Source: Bradyrhizobium nanningense (GTDB taxonomy: Bacteria; Pseudomonadota; Alphaproteobacteria; Rhizobiales; Xanthobacteraceae). Taken from it: a stretch of 64,000 nt of DNA. Below are positions 18,401 through 27,593 of the stretch, one piece after another. Numbering within the stretch: position 1 is the first letter of the stretch; each line of letters opens with the position of its first letter. A model generated the notes under the pieces. It was not told the origin of the DNA and searched no databases. It was given only the letters and a program-made list of their open reading frames with translations. The translations under genes and the position numbers were made by a program. The DNA lies in contig NZ_LBJC01000016.1 in assembly GCF_004114535.1 (NCBI RefSeq), positions 1 through 64,000 on the forward strand. Direction: 5' to 3'.

Positions 18401-21400
18401 CACCGATCTTCCAGGTCATGTTCAACATGTACTCCGAGGCCGCCGAACCCGTTGGCCGGGACGAGCTGGCTCTGACATTCCGCGAGTACGACACAGGCTA
18501 TATCAAATTCGACCTGACATTGTACGCGCAAGATCACGGCGATGAAATTGCGCTCCAGCTGGCGTATGCGGAAGACATATTTTCGAGTGATCTAGTTGTT
18601 CGCATGGCCAACAATCTGCGCCGTCTGATTGCCGCCTGCGTTGACAAACCGCTTGCGCCTATTGAGGAGCTGAGCTGCCTCAGCGCGTCAGACGTCACTC
18701 TACTGAACTCGCTGGAGGGGTCCAGGCAGCCATATGAGTCTGAATGTCTGCTTGTTGAAGCCTTCGAGCAGATCAGTGTCTCCAATCACAGCAAGGTAGC
18801 ATATTTTGGCGAGTTCGGGGAGGTCACATTCGGCCAGCTGCGTGAGCGCGTAGCAGCTATCAGGTCCTTCCTGCGGGATTTGGACGTGGGCGCTGGCGAT
18901 ATGGTCGCCATGCTGGTCGACCGGTCGCCTGACGTTGCCGCTGTTATGCTGGCGGCGCGAGCTTTGCATTCTATGGTCGTGCCGATACCGCCGGATTATC
19001 CGCCTGATCGGATCCAACATATCCTGCGAGATAGTCAGGCAAAGGTGTTGGTTCACGCAAATACCACGGAGACTGGCTTTGACATACCTTCGATTTGTCT
19101 ATTGACGTTAGACAAGTGCAGGGCGCTGACGGATAATTTCGAATCCAGCGACTCTCCCTCAGATCACCAAATTGCGAGCCTTATATACACGTCGTCCTCA
19201 ACAGGGCGGGCGAAGGGCGTTCTTATTCCGGAATCGGCCATTCTCAATCGGCTGAACTGGATGTGGCGACGTTTTCCCTTCGATAGTACCGACGTGATGG
19301 TTGTCCAGAAGTCCGCTTCCCTTGTTGCGTCCGCTTGGGAGTATTTTGGTGGGCTTCTGAGAGGTGTGCCAACGCTGATCCTCACCCAAGGGCAGGTGCT
19401 AGATCCGGATCTCTTGTTGTGCAGTTTGGCAAAACATCGTGTGACACGCTTTTTTGCCTCTCCGCCACTCCTGTCCGGTATGATCGGGTCCCAGGAACGG
19501 CAACCGCAAAGGACCGCCTTGAGATTGGTCACAAGCAGCGCCGAACCGATGCCTTCCTCGCTGCCCGCTCGCTGGCGCGGGTCTTTTCCAGGCGTGCCCT
19601 TGTGGAACTTCTATGGTGCGACGGAATGTGCGTCCAATGCAGCCGTGCACGAAACATCGGATGCCGATGACAACTCGGCGCTTGTGCCGGTGGGGCGGCC
19701 AATCGACAACGTCAAACTCTACGTGCTCGATTCACGATTGAAGAGAGTGCCTGTTGGAGCCCCCGGCGAACTGTGCATCGCGGGCCGCTGTCTCAGCGCT
19801 GGGTATTGGCGGGATCAAGATCGGACTGACCGCTGCTTCGTGCCGAATCCGTATGATGGCGGACAATACGACGTGCTTTATCGAAGTGGGGACATCGCAC
19901 GCATCTCAACCAGCGGCCTTCTCGAGATTTGCGGCCGATCGGACAACCAGATCAAGGTAAGGGGCTTTCGCATCGAGCCGGAGGAGGTCGAAGTTGCCCT
20001 TGAGTCTCATCCGGCAATCGCAAAGGCCGCGGTCTTCGCAGAAGGCATCGATGAGGATCGCCGCTTGACGGCGAGCGTGGTGCCCGCTCGGGAGAATCTA
20101 AGCACTGGAGAGATTCTCGCCCACCTGCGCAACAGATTGCCATCTCCCATGGTTCCCACAGCCTTCAGGTTGGTTGACAGTGTTCCCCTGACGACAAGCG
20201 GAAAGATAGACCGTGCTCGCCTTTCCTCCGTTCCTTACCGCGAGATAGAAACTAATCCATCCGCTGAGCCCCGCACCAGGAACGAGCGAGTTCTTGCTCG
20301 GATCTGGGAGGATCTATTAGGCGCCAAGGGGGTGGGAATCGACAGCAGCTTCTTTGATATCGGCGGCGATTCTCTTCTGAGCGTGCGTTGCGTCACGCTG
20401 GCGCGCAAAGCCGGGCTGAATCTCACCGTCAACCAGCTTTATCGAACACCGACCATCAGGGAGTTGGCGGCCGGGGAAGCGGAGGCGGCACCTCACAACG
20501 TGGCTCCCGCGGACGGCTTACTGCCTGTGCCCCCCGTAATATCGTTTTGGAATTCTCTTGTCGGCTTTGACGAGCATTTTAACATCGGCGATCTGTTCTT
20601 CTTGCGCGGCGGCATCCTGAACATCAAGATCCTGGACCGCGCTCTCGCCCATGTCATCGAGAGGCACGAAGGCCTCAGGCTCCGCGTTGCCCGAACCAAA
20701 GATGGATTACGGCTGGGGATTGGGCCTTGTCCGGCCGAGCGTATCGTGGAGGAGATCGATCTCGCCCGGATGACCGGCCCAGACCAGCGCAGGACCATCG
20801 AGAGCGTCTCGGCAAGACGTCAACACATGTTTCGGTTTGACGGCCACATGCCTCTTGTTCGCGTCACGGCCTTCCGTACTTCGGAAAGCGGCGATTACTA
20901 TCTGCTGGTGCTGATGCATCATTTCGTAGTGGATGGGATGGGCTATCGGCTATTTCTGGAAGCATTGGAGGGCGCATACCAAGCTCTTGCTGCAGGTCAC
21001 GATGTGAATGGTCCCGAGACCGTACAAAGGCTCTCTCCCTGGTTGAAGCGCCTCGAGCACTACGCGAACAGCGAAGCACCAGACGAACTCAAGCACTGGG
21101 AGGACATCGACTACGACCAATTTAACTTGCGTGTGAGCGACGCGTCATCGCGCGGCACGAGTGTTGCAGAAGGAAGCGCGAGAGAGCTTCACGATGCAAG
21201 TGTCGGAGGTCGTCGGGAGGCTGCGAACGGCCGTTCGCTAGATCAGGCCAAGTACCATCTTGAGATCGACGGGGAAGCAACAGCGGGTCTGCTCAGTATT
21301 GGAGCCAGATCAGCGCATTGTCAGGACTTTGATGTGTTTCTTGCTGCCCTGTCCGGTGCGTTTGGCGCCCTGTTCGGCAACTATTCGCTCTGGATCGATA

Positions 21401-21921
21401 GCCTGACCTCGACACGAGGTCGGTTGTTTGACGATTTCGATTCATCTCAGATCATTGGCCTGATCAGCGAGCTCGTTCCGCTTTCATTGAATATCACAGG
21501 AAGAGAGTCGCGTTCCGACCGTGCTCGTTTAATATACCGGCAGCGCAATGCGCTGCCGCGTGGGGGAATAGGCTTTCGGGCGCTGAAATTCCTAAACCGA
21601 GATCCAGCCGTGCGGTGTCGGCTCGATCGCCTGCCACTGCCCAGAATTGGGGTGAATTATCGCGCTCGTTTGCAGCGCCATTTCCCACGCCGTTTTCTAG
21701 ACGCAGACCCTTATCCACTTTGGATCGGCGAACACATGCATCAAGCGGCGGCGATCCACGTCTTCTGGTTCGATGTCGGATACCAATCGGGCGATCTACA
21801 GATTGACGCCACGTATGATCCGAGCATGGTCGATTATGAGGTGACCCGCCATCTTTGCACGGTCTTGCAACAGGAGCTGTTGCAGACGATCAATGAATTC
21901 GTAGCGCTGAGGACGTTGTGA
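15466..21921 (+). CDS. Two-module nonribosomal peptide synthetase (A-T-C-A-T-E)
   Basis: An intact 2,151-residue NRPS. A1 spans about residues 40-540 (FTSGSTGQPKG 173-183, NHYGPTE 317-323, YRTGD 409-413); T1 has LGGDS at 585-589. The condensation domain (about 640-1080) has AHEIIVDA in place of HHxxxDG. A2 (about 1095-1585) has YTSSSTGRAKG and NFYGATE; T2 has IGGDS at 1632-1636. The last domain (about 1690-2150) has MHHFVVDGMGYR, STRGRLFDDF and GIGFRALKFL, matching epimerization domains. There is no starter C domain and no thioesterase, so a dipeptide with an epimerized second residue is expected, released by another protein. By alignment to GrsA the A1 pocket reads D-I-W-Q-S-V-H-D-G-K. A2 has Val where nearly all A domains have Asp235. 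MATE exporter follows at once. Confidence 0.9.
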   Translation: MAGRVPTENQSGKNQSVEREPLNAITAIDRLAGSDPERVALRYGADELTYEALRLRSDALARTLREQSAQGAVVGYWGERDLDWATAVVAILKAGSTYLPLDPSLPASRTSFMIEQSRCALVIGRDQPASLSLLQASSKGATQFIAIAAALRQGQTLSVVPSPSEGGLAYILFTSGSTGQPKGAMIERGALNNHLAAKIDDLSLTRTDCVAQTASHCFDISLWQLLAGLCVGASSAIIDDATLRSPLCLLQAIQGSGASVIQFVPSMLAVFVEYLQSLAPAERALDGLRIISTVGEPLTPGLAREWLGLYPRVPILNHYGPTECADGVTHHLVSVPPALAELYVPIGRPIHNVKVYVADGLRLCNVGEVGEICVSGVGVAAGYANDDVRTKDAFRPNPFSNDPSFRRLYRTGDLGRLRSDGLLECLGRRDRQVKIRGHRIELGEIEARLSAHPSVHGAAAVASVCAGVKLTARNIARGEAEAGTRRIIAYVSAPAELAESELQNFLAETLPSYMLPERIIHVDGIPLTRNGKVDFGALPDPTCVRPPLPTPFEEPQTDLEARLRKIWSAILRIEKIGVNDQFISLGGDSLRAMLILGQLQTLLGVKADFRMVLNGTIRSLAASIAAPAESKPCTALTYGSLSRSPLTRVQEHLWFLSQLDPSARNYIIQGGLRIRGSIDLARWNRAWTDVVHSHQALSARFIDEDGPAQCFDAPPCTSLELTDASHLTSQEAEELIEQLRRTELNDNFDLRQGHLFRARMVRLGPDNHLILITAHEIIVDAWSISVLLRDLQQRYLDSVAFCPENRASLSSYAVWEAQHVPPEALESQRHYWRRQIGDDPPVLSLGRARPQTNSYRGGSHPVLLGGDLSSRVREFARQNSCTTSTTLLACFQLLLRMYSGQDDIVVGMPHAVRDQPGSADIIGFFLNMLPIRAVIDAGQSFAAHASRIQDLVSDAIANSAYPFGWMVRDTRLCRELGRSPIFQVMFNMYSEAAEPVGRDELALTFREYDTGYIKFDLTLYAQDHGDEIALQLAYAEDIFSSDLVVRMANNLRRLIAACVDKPLAPIEELSCLSASDVTLLNSLEGSRQPYESECLLVEAFEQISVSNHSKVAYFGEFGEVTFGQLRERVAAIRSFLRDLDVGAGDMVAMLVDRSPDVAAVMLAARALHSMVVPIPPDYPPDRIQHILRDSQAKVLVHANTTETGFDIPSICLLTLDKCRALTDNFESSDSPSDHQIASLIYTSSSTGRAKGVLIPESAILNRLNWMWRRFPFDSTDVMVVQKSASLVASAWEYFGGLLRGVPTLILTQGQVLDPDLLLCSLAKHRVTRFFASPPLLSGMIGSQERQPQRTALRLVTSSAEPMPSSLPARWRGSFPGVPLWNFYGATECASNAAVHETSDADDNSALVPVGRPIDNVKLYVLDSRLKRVPVGAPGELCIAGRCLSAGYWRDQDRTDRCFVPNPYDGGQYDVLYRSGDIARISTSGLLEICGRSDNQIKVRGFRIEPEEVEVALESHPAIAKAAVFAEGIDEDRRLTASVVPARENLSTGEILAHLRNRLPSPMVPTAFRLVDSVPLTTSGKIDRARLSSVPYREIETNPSAEPRTRNERVLARIWEDLLGAKGVGIDSSFFDIGGDSLLSVRCVTLARKAGLNLTVNQLYRTPTIRELAAGEAEAAPHNVAPADGLLPVPPVISFWNSLVGFDEHFNIGDLFFLRGGILNIKILDRALAHVIERHEGLRLRVARTKDGLRLGIGPCPAERIVEEIDLARMTGPDQRRTIESVSARRQHMFRFDGHMPLVRVTAFRTSESGDYYLLVLMHHFVVDGMGYRLFLEALEGAYQALAAGHDVNGPETVQRLSPWLKRLEHYANSEAPDELKHWEDIDYDQFNLRVSDASSRGTSVAEGSARELHDASVGGRREAANGRSLDQAKYHLEIDGEATAGLLSIGARSAHCQDFDVFLAALSGAFGALFGNYSLWIDSLTSTRGRLFDDFDSSQIIGLISELVPLSLNITGRESRSDRARLIYRQRNALPRGGIGFRALKFLNRDPAVRCRLDRLPLPRIGVNYRARLQRHFPRRFLDADPYPLWIGEHMHQAAAIHVFWFDVGYQSGDLQIDATYDPSMVDYEVTRHLCTVLQQELLQTINEFVALRTL

Positions 21922-21924
21922 ATC

Positions 21925-23349
21925 ATGGATGACCGGAATGCGAAGCTGGTCGTCAAAGACGATCGCGATGCGATGCCGAAGAAAAGCCGGCACGTGGATC
22001 TATCGGATCAAAAGCTCCCGAGCCTTCTCCTTCGGCTTGCCATTCCATCTGTTATCGGGTTGTCGATCAGCGCGTTACAGCAGCTCCTCAATGCTATCTT
22101 TGTTGGCTCACTTGGTGCGCAGGCGATCGCAGCCGTGAGCATGACTATGCCGATCATTATCCTGCTCGCGGCGGCGGGAGAGGGGATCGGTGTGGGTACT
22201 GCATCTTTCATATCTCGTCATCTTGGTGCTGGTAATGACTTGGAGGCTAGTCGAGGTGCGAGTACGGCACTCGCGCTCGCCGCTCCGATCGGAGTGATCA
22301 TGACGGTCGGACTGCTTCTGGGCCTACGAGGCATCTTCGTCGCACTCGGGGCAAGTCCAACCATCCTTCCCATCGCGCTCGACTACGCCACGATCCTTTT
22401 GCCGGGGTCCACTTTGATGCTCCTAAATATTGTCAGCGGCTTCATCGCAAGAGCTGAAGGCAACACACGATTCAGTATGTGGACGATGCTGAGCGCTTTC
22501 ATATTGAACGCCTTGCTTGATCCCATTTTTATATTCTTGCTGGACTTGGGTGTGCGAGGCGCGGCCCTAGCAACGCTCCTATCTCAGATCGCTGCGATAA
22601 GCCTCTACATCGGATATTTTACCAAGGGGTGGGGCACTGTCTTCGTCAGAATCTCTCAGGTCTCGTTGCGGGTAGATCGCATCAGAGAGCTCGCGTTCAT
22701 TGGGGCGCCGGCGACCGCGACAAGTATCTTATCTGCTCTTGCCGGTATGTTCTTGTACGGAGCCGCTGCTCGATTCGGTGACGAGTTCGTCGCGGCGGTG
22801 GGAATAGCTGTAAGAATCCTGACAATCGGGGCGCTGCCTATCACGGGTTTTTGTATCGGCTCTCAAGCTGTCCTGGGGTTTGGTTGGGGCGCCCGCGACC
22901 TTGCCCGTGTACTGAGGGTCGCGAAGTTCATGCTATCCATCACGGTTGCGCTTTCCTTTGCGTATTCCACAGCCGTTATGCTTTTTGTCCGGCCGTTGGT
23001 CAGGTTGTTCAGCGATAGCGATAAGGTCACCGAAATTGCCGTCTCGACCTGCATCATCTTTCATCTGTTTTTTGGACTCTTCGGTATTCAGTGTTTCGTG
23101 ACGACAATGCTTCAGTCGCTCGGCAGAGCACGCCTCAGCGCGGTTGTGTCTTTCGCGAGGCATGGATATCTCTTCATACCGGCCGTACTGTTATTCCCTG
23201 TCATATCGGGCTTTAGCGGAGTGTTGGCCAGTCAAGCCATCGCTGAGCTGGGCGCCGGAATGATCGCGCTGTTTGTCATGTTCCGCCAGTTCGCTGAGCT
23301 CAGACAAGCGGACCGGCACATTCAGCCAGGAATCGAAAGTGCTCTTTGA
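21925..23349 (+). CDS. MATE-family efflux transporter
   Basis: A 474-residue membrane protein starting 3 bases after the NRPS stop, so almost certainly co-transcribed and perhaps coupled. It has the duplicated MATE architecture of about 12 membrane helices, with LAIPSVIGLSISALQQLLNA at the start of the first half and ELAFIGAPATATSILSALAG at the second. MATE proteins expel cationic or amphipathic small molecules using proton or sodium gradients. Placement points to export of the NRPS product. The N-terminal ~30 residues are hydrophilic and longer than usual. Confidence 0.9.
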   Translation: MDDRNAKLVVKDDRDAMPKKSRHVDLSDQKLPSLLLRLAIPSVIGLSISALQQLLNAIFVGSLGAQAIAAVSMTMPIIILLAAAGEGIGVGTASFISRHLGAGNDLEASRGASTALALAAPIGVIMTVGLLLGLRGIFVALGASPTILPIALDYATILLPGSTLMLLNIVSGFIARAEGNTRFSMWTMLSAFILNALLDPIFIFLLDLGVRGAALATLLSQIAAISLYIGYFTKGWGTVFVRISQVSLRVDRIRELAFIGAPATATSILSALAGMFLYGAAARFGDEFVAAVGIAVRILTIGALPITGFCIGSQAVLGFGWGARDLARVLRVAKFMLSITVALSFAYSTAVMLFVRPLVRLFSDSDKVTEIAVSTCIIFHLFFGLFGIQCFVTTMLQSLGRARLSAVVSFARHGYLFIPAVLLFPVISGFSGVLASQAIAELGAGMIALFVMFRQFAELRQADRHIQPGIESAL

Positions 23350-23370
23350 TCTGACAAGGAGATCATCGGA

Positions 23371-23397
23371 GCCGGCATTTAAGCCTGCATGGCCGGC
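23371..23397 (+). terminator. Imperfect palindrome after the MATE gene
   Basis: GCCGGCAT and ATGGCCGGC flank a short spacer 21 bases after the MATE stop, giving a bulged stem. No T-tract. It may mark the end of the NRPS-MATE transcript. Confidence 0.3.
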
Positions 23398-24503
23398 GAG
23401 GGGATGGCTCCAAAACTGGTGTGATGTGCAAGAGCGAGTCGCTATGTATCCATCTTTATCGCTGCGATTGCGATGAAGGCAAAGCCGAATGTTGCACACG
23501 CGAACCTCGCGCGCGGGTGGCCCCGCGGTGAGGTCGACGTCGCGCCTAGTCTTGGCGAGCACTCGATCTCAAGCCAAGGACAAGAGAGAGCGTTCATGAA
23601 GAAGCTACATCCCTGGCTTATGATCTGAAATCCGACCGCCCTTCAGTGTCGTTTCGCTCATAGTGAGGCAAGATAGGCAGCCGGATTTTGCGGCTTGCAG
23701 TCTGAGAACGCAAAGGCGCCTTCGGAGCGATATTCCTGGCCGTGGGCGCTCTGTTTCGATGTGCGTGCTCAACGGCCGCGAAGCCAAGCGGCATGCACGC
23801 CGTAAGGAAAATCTACGTCTCCGGGTAGAACGAAAGACACGGCATCACGGGGACGACGCATTCGTGCCGAGCGCAAATTTCGAAAATCGAGGGATTAAGT
23901 CCGTTGTTAAGATGCATCGGAGGTTGCAGCCTGCTTATTTTGCGCTTCTTCCGCTAGTCCAAGGCATGACAGTAAGTGATCAGCTGATGAAACGACGCGC
24001 ATTGAACAACTCCAATTCGCAAAAATATGATTGGGGGCCCGTTGAAGTAGTTTTAAAGATGTTATACAGCTTGAGGTAGATTTCATTTTCGAGGCGGTGG
24101 GTCCTATCCGCTTCGCGGGTGCATGCCGCGAACCCGTTCTAATCTTCATCCTGCGCATGAGGCCTTGCGGGATGAATGAGGTACGACGAAGTCGTTGTTC
24201 GAGGATTTTCCAAGCATGAGTTCTGGGAAGAGGCGAACGTTGCGCGAGCTCAAAAAGAAAGCTGGTTTCATTTCATGGACGGGACATGGATTGCGTCTAT
24301 GATCTGCATTGTTGATCAGCCTGTAAATCGATCTGGTGGTCTCATGTGCGAGTGTCCTTCAGAATTCAGTCGTCTAATTGAGCGGCGCGGTGACCCATGC
24401 TCAGACAATTCGGGGCTGTAGCATCAAGCTTGTTCTGCCGGGTTTGTCGCCGGACGCGACCACCACTGAGCTTGTTTAGACATCCACAGAAAGAGGCGCC
24501 GTC
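23398..24503. other. 1.1-kb stretch without a recognisable gene
   Basis: Open frames up to 138 codons occur (23663-24079 plus) but show no motif or supported start. It separates the NRPS-MATE pair from the TauD-like gene and probably holds that gene's promoter. I could not identify a convincing -35/-10 or -24/-12 pair. Confidence 0.35.
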
Positions 24504-25391
24504 ATGAGTGGAACAATGGCTGTTGAAAATGTCATTCCGCGAGCAGACATCGTCAAGTACGCGGGCCGGCTTGGTGCCGAAATCAAGAACATTGCGCTGT
24601 CGGACGATTTGCCTGACGATGTCATCGTCGCGTTCAACCGGCTTCTGCTAGAGCATAAGGTCATCTTTTTCCGTGATCAGGGACATCTCGACGATGCACA
24701 GCAGCAGCGTTTTGTGCTCCGGCTCGGCTCGCTGATACCGAATCCCACAATGGCGGGCACAATGGGTGGTTTAACGATCCGGCAGGAGCTGTCTGATCGC
24801 GCCTGCAGTGATCGCAACCAGATGAACGATGAGCGGGTAGCCACAGGCATTTCGGTGCTGCGGCTCGCAGCGGTCCCGCCTTTTGGCGGCGACGTTGCTT
24901 GGTCGAGCAAGGCGGCCGCTTATCTTGATCTTCCCGATCCCCTGCGGATGCTCGCAGATAACCTCTGGGCTGTGAGCTTCGTCGCATCTGATCTCACTGC
25001 GACAGGAAGCGCCACCGAATCCAACAAGCGGCCTTGGTGTGGCGTATCCACTGGAGCGATCTACGAAACGACACATCCGATTGTTCGTGTTCATCCCGAG
25101 ACCGGCGAACGCATGCTATCGCTCGGTCGTTTCGTGAAGGACTTTGTCGGCCTGCAGCGCTACCCCAGCCAAAGACTGTTTGAACGGCTGCAATCCTATC
25201 TCACCGCCCCGCAGAACACCCTGTGCTGGAACTGGAAATCAGGCGACGTCGTAATCTGGGACAATCGCGCGACTGAGCCGTACCCTGTCAGCAAAATCGG
25301 CAGTCCTCACTGGGCCATGGACCAGCTTGCGATTGACGCCCGCGTACGGCACGTGAAGCGGCCAAAATCAAGGGCCGCAAAGGCTGCCTGA
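24504..25391 (+). CDS. TauD/TfdA-like protein lacking the iron ligands
   Basis: 295 residues with the TauD fold signature: RLGAEIKNIALSDDLPDDVI, LLEHKVIFFRDQGHLDD, VPPFGGDVAWSSKAAAYLDL, HPIVRVHPETGERMLSLGRF and GDVVIWDNRAT. Active members bind Fe(II) with HxD and a distal His and 2-oxoglutarate with an Arg. Here the HxD site (WHTD in TauD) reads QMND near residue 105, with a few residues missing after it, and the distal His site after WDNR (TQH in TauD) reads TEP. The Arg region is also altered (PHWAMDQLAID). It is probably catalytically dead or strongly diverged, perhaps once a tailoring enzyme for the NRPS product. AAAGAGG precedes the start. Confidence 0.75.
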   Translation: MSGTMAVENVIPRADIVKYAGRLGAEIKNIALSDDLPDDVIVAFNRLLLEHKVIFFRDQGHLDDAQQQRFVLRLGSLIPNPTMAGTMGGLTIRQELSDRACSDRNQMNDERVATGISVLRLAAVPPFGGDVAWSSKAAAYLDLPDPLRMLADNLWAVSFVASDLTATGSATESNKRPWCGVSTGAIYETTHPIVRVHPETGERMLSLGRFVKDFVGLQRYPSQRLFERLQSYLTAPQNTLCWNWKSGDVVIWDNRATEPYPVSKIGSPHWAMDQLAIDARVRHVKRPKSRAAKAA

Positions 25392-25949
25392 CATTCTCCG
25401 CATCTCCCGGATTCATAAGACGCCGGCAGACCTAACACTAAGTTGCGGCCCTGCGATGTCGAGCGGAGCCGGCCTTCTTATGCGCCAGACCGGCCAACGG
25501 GCGCAGCTGCCACCTGGTAGGCTTCTTCCAGGTCCAACAGCATTGATCTTCAGGCATCGTCTCTGCTCGCCGGTCAAACCGATGACGCTGCATTTTTGAT
25601 GATCTAGCGCTAGCGTTGGCTCTCGCTCAGCATCCCCTTCATCGCATCGGGATAGTCAGGCCCCAGCCTAGCTCACACCCAATTCAGACCATACTCGCCA
25701 CCATCTCGCGACGCGTCGGATGGCCTTGATTCACAGCGCCCGGCGCCGGCTGAAACTATCCCGCTCGCGATTGTGCCGGCGTCTTACGGGTCCCATAAAC
25801 AAACGGCCAGTCGAGCCTTTCCAGGAGCGCCTAAATTGCGCCCCTGCATGGGCACCACAGCTTCCCGATCTTCGGCCAACGGAAATGTCCCGTCCTCGAG
25901 CCGCACGCTAGCTTGATCCTCCGACCGACAACTCTGGACGACGGAGTCT
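25392..25949. other. No gene recognised
   Basis: Open frames here lack motifs and start signals. The stretch lies between the TauD-like gene and an IS66 remnant and looks like IS-driven debris. Confidence 0.35.
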
Positions 25950-26088
25950 CATGCTCTTACGCACCAGGGTAGCAAGTCCCTCCATGCCCTTGCGGACCTC
26001 TCTTGGTTTTGGCGTTGCGATCACCCGAACCCCAGCCGACAAACCGACCACAGCTCCAAAGAGACTCTTCGGAGCGGCGCAAGCCCTC
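25950..26088 (-). pseudogene. IS66-family tnpB (Orf2) fragment
   Basis: The minus strand reads SAGVRVIATPKPREVRKGME and GLATLVRKSMR, matching the conserved beginning of IS66 TnpB proteins (PAGVRV..ATKPVDFRKG..GLA.LV). Only about 45 codons are left and the C-terminal part is gone. Confidence 0.55.
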
Positions 26089-26305
26089 ATTTTGAAGATG
26101 CTCGGCCTTACGACGGGCTGCCCTGGGGGCGCTAGGCGGAACCCTGCTGGGACGACATGGGCTGGAGCAGGAGAGCAGAATCGTCGGCTGTAGATCGAAG
26201 GGAGCACGTGCGCCGCTCCGGCTCGCTCCCTCCCCTCCTTAGCTGAAACATGGCTCCCACAATAATTGCGTCCTGTTCCGACAGGGGCGGGCCGGTTTGC
26301 GTCCT

Positions 26306-26539
26306 CTAGGCATCGGCTTGGGGGCATCGCACCCCTGACCGGCTCAGCGAACAATTCGGAATACCCAAGGTCACGGCGATACGGTCCAGGAGATCAATGG
26401 TTGGGTTGTCTTTCTTCTGCTCAATGCGCCCCATGTATGAGCGGTCGATCCCGGCATCATAGGCCAATTGCTCTTGCGGAATGCCGCGCTCTACGCGGAT
26501 CCGGCGCACATTCCAGACCACAAGCGCACGAGCATTCAT
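26306..26539 (-). CDS. Xre-type HTH regulator, candidate QseC-like, C-terminus shifted
   Basis: 77 residues with a complete helix-turn-helix (VRRIRVERGIPQEQLAYDAG, IDRSYMGRIEQKKDNPTIDL). After VTLGIP the expected continuation (ELFAEPVRGAMPP) lies in the next frame, so the last ~15 residues probably result from a one-base shift. It diverges from a short DUF2285 protein gene 620 bases away. On tripartite symbiosis ICEs such as ICEMlSymR7A, an Xre-type regulator (QseC) lies next to and controls qseM, encoding a DUF2285 antiactivator. The pairing here supports, but does not prove, that identity. Confidence 0.6.
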   Translation of the reverse strand: MNARALVVWNVRRIRVERGIPQEQLAYDAGIDRSYMGRIEQKKDNPTIDLLDRIAVTLGIPNCSLSRSGVRCPQADA

Positions 26540-27157
26540 GCGCAGAGGCAGCCATTCCGATGATTATGAAACCACTGGTTATAGCCAGACTATTACGATA
26601 GGCTCGCAGGAGCAGTGGCCGTCCTCCCCAATTGCTTCGAGGAATCAGGCAACGGTGAGATGCAGACGCAGCTAGCGCGTGTCGTCTTCTCGTTGACCAT
26701 CACAAGCGTTCTCGTGGGGCAATAGCTTGCCATTAGCGGCAAAGAGGGAATCGCGCTCAGAGATTGCCTGCGGCGTTTACCCGGGAGCGCGATTAGTAGG
26801 ACGAATGTTCAACTGTGGCTCGAAAGGGAAACGAATATTCTCAGTTCGCTGGTTCTGGTTATTGCCTTTCACAAGTGCGAGCGGGCCTGTCACCATGAAC
26901 CACCATGCCTTCCGCCAGGAACAGCAAGGACAACCTAGTTGTAGGGCACATCTGCAATCCCTTCCGGTATGGATTGCGATGAACAAGGGAAAGCGCAGGA
27001 TGGAGCCACCAGGTCAATGTGAGCCAATATGCGATTGCCATCTCAGCGCGAAAAGGAGGTTGGCGTGCGACCATTGGGCAGGTACCAAAACGACCTCAAA
27101 GTAGTTATCGTTGGTCTGATTTCACTAGATTTTTCAGCTGGGTAGGAGTTTCAGGCA
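26540..27157. other. Intergenic region between the HTH and DUF2285 genes
   Basis: No coding sequence is recognised. It should hold the two divergent promoters; a candidate operator is listed at 27084-27115. Confidence 0.4.
27084..27115. promoter_or_regulatory. Candidate operator upstream of the DUF2285 gene
   Basis: ACCAAAACGA (27084-27093) and TCGTTGGT (27108-27115) form an imperfect inverted repeat (ACCA/TGGT and ACGA/TCGT arms) 43 bases before the gene start. It would fit binding by the nearby Xre-type protein. Confidence 0.3.
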
Positions 27158-27430
27158 GTGCCAGCCGAGCCGAAGATCGCAGAATTGGCGCCCAACGTCG
27201 ACGAGCTCACGTCATATGACAAGGCGCATGCTGTTGCCTATATGCGACTTCTTGATGCGGACGCGGACAAGGCAGATTGGCGCGAAATCGCGCGAATTGT
27301 GCTTGGGCTTGATCCCACCGCTGAACCGGATCGTGCGCGCCGCACATTCGAAAGTCATCTGACGCGGGCCAAGTGGCTAGCGCACCACGGCTATCGCGAT
27401 CTGCTACGTAGCGGTTGGCCAAAGCAATGA
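27158..27430 (+). CDS. Short DUF2285-domain protein, candidate QseM-like antiactivator
   Basis: 90 residues from a GTG with AGGAG 9 bases upstream. The conserved string YMRLLDADADKADWREIARI, then VLGLDPTAEPDRARRTFESH and LTRAKWLAHHGYRDLL, is the DUF2285 domain in its stand-alone form. On ICEMlSymR7A the stand-alone DUF2285 protein QseM binds and blocks TraR and FseA, restraining excision and transfer. An FseA-like gene lies 160 bases downstream in the same direction, so activator and likely inhibitor are neighbours here. No traR is seen in the window. Confidence 0.7.
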   Translation: MPAEPKIAELAPNVDELTSYDKAHAVAYMRLLDADADKADWREIARIVLGLDPTAEPDRARRTFESHLTRAKWLAHHGYRDLLRSGWPKQ

Positions 27431-27593
27431 TCAGCGCGGAGGTCAGGGGCGCCGGAATGCGTCGCGATCGTAAAAGTTGATCATTCCATCGATTAAGTGC
27501 GTGCAAGGCGCGCGCACGACAAGCAAGCACCGGAAAGAGCCACAATCATCGGATGCATTTCGCCGCGTCTGAAGATTGTGCGGGAAAGGTGCG

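Noticed and set aside
23663..24079. A 138-codon plus-strand frame between MATE and TauD-like genes
   Set aside because: There is no family resemblance, the start lacks a ribosome site, and composition is unlike nearby genes.
24473..24488. A second TGT-N10-ACA (NifA-like) site, just ahead of the TauD-like gene
   Set aside because: It is only 15 bases from the start codon, with no sigma-54 element downstream; such matches occur by chance.
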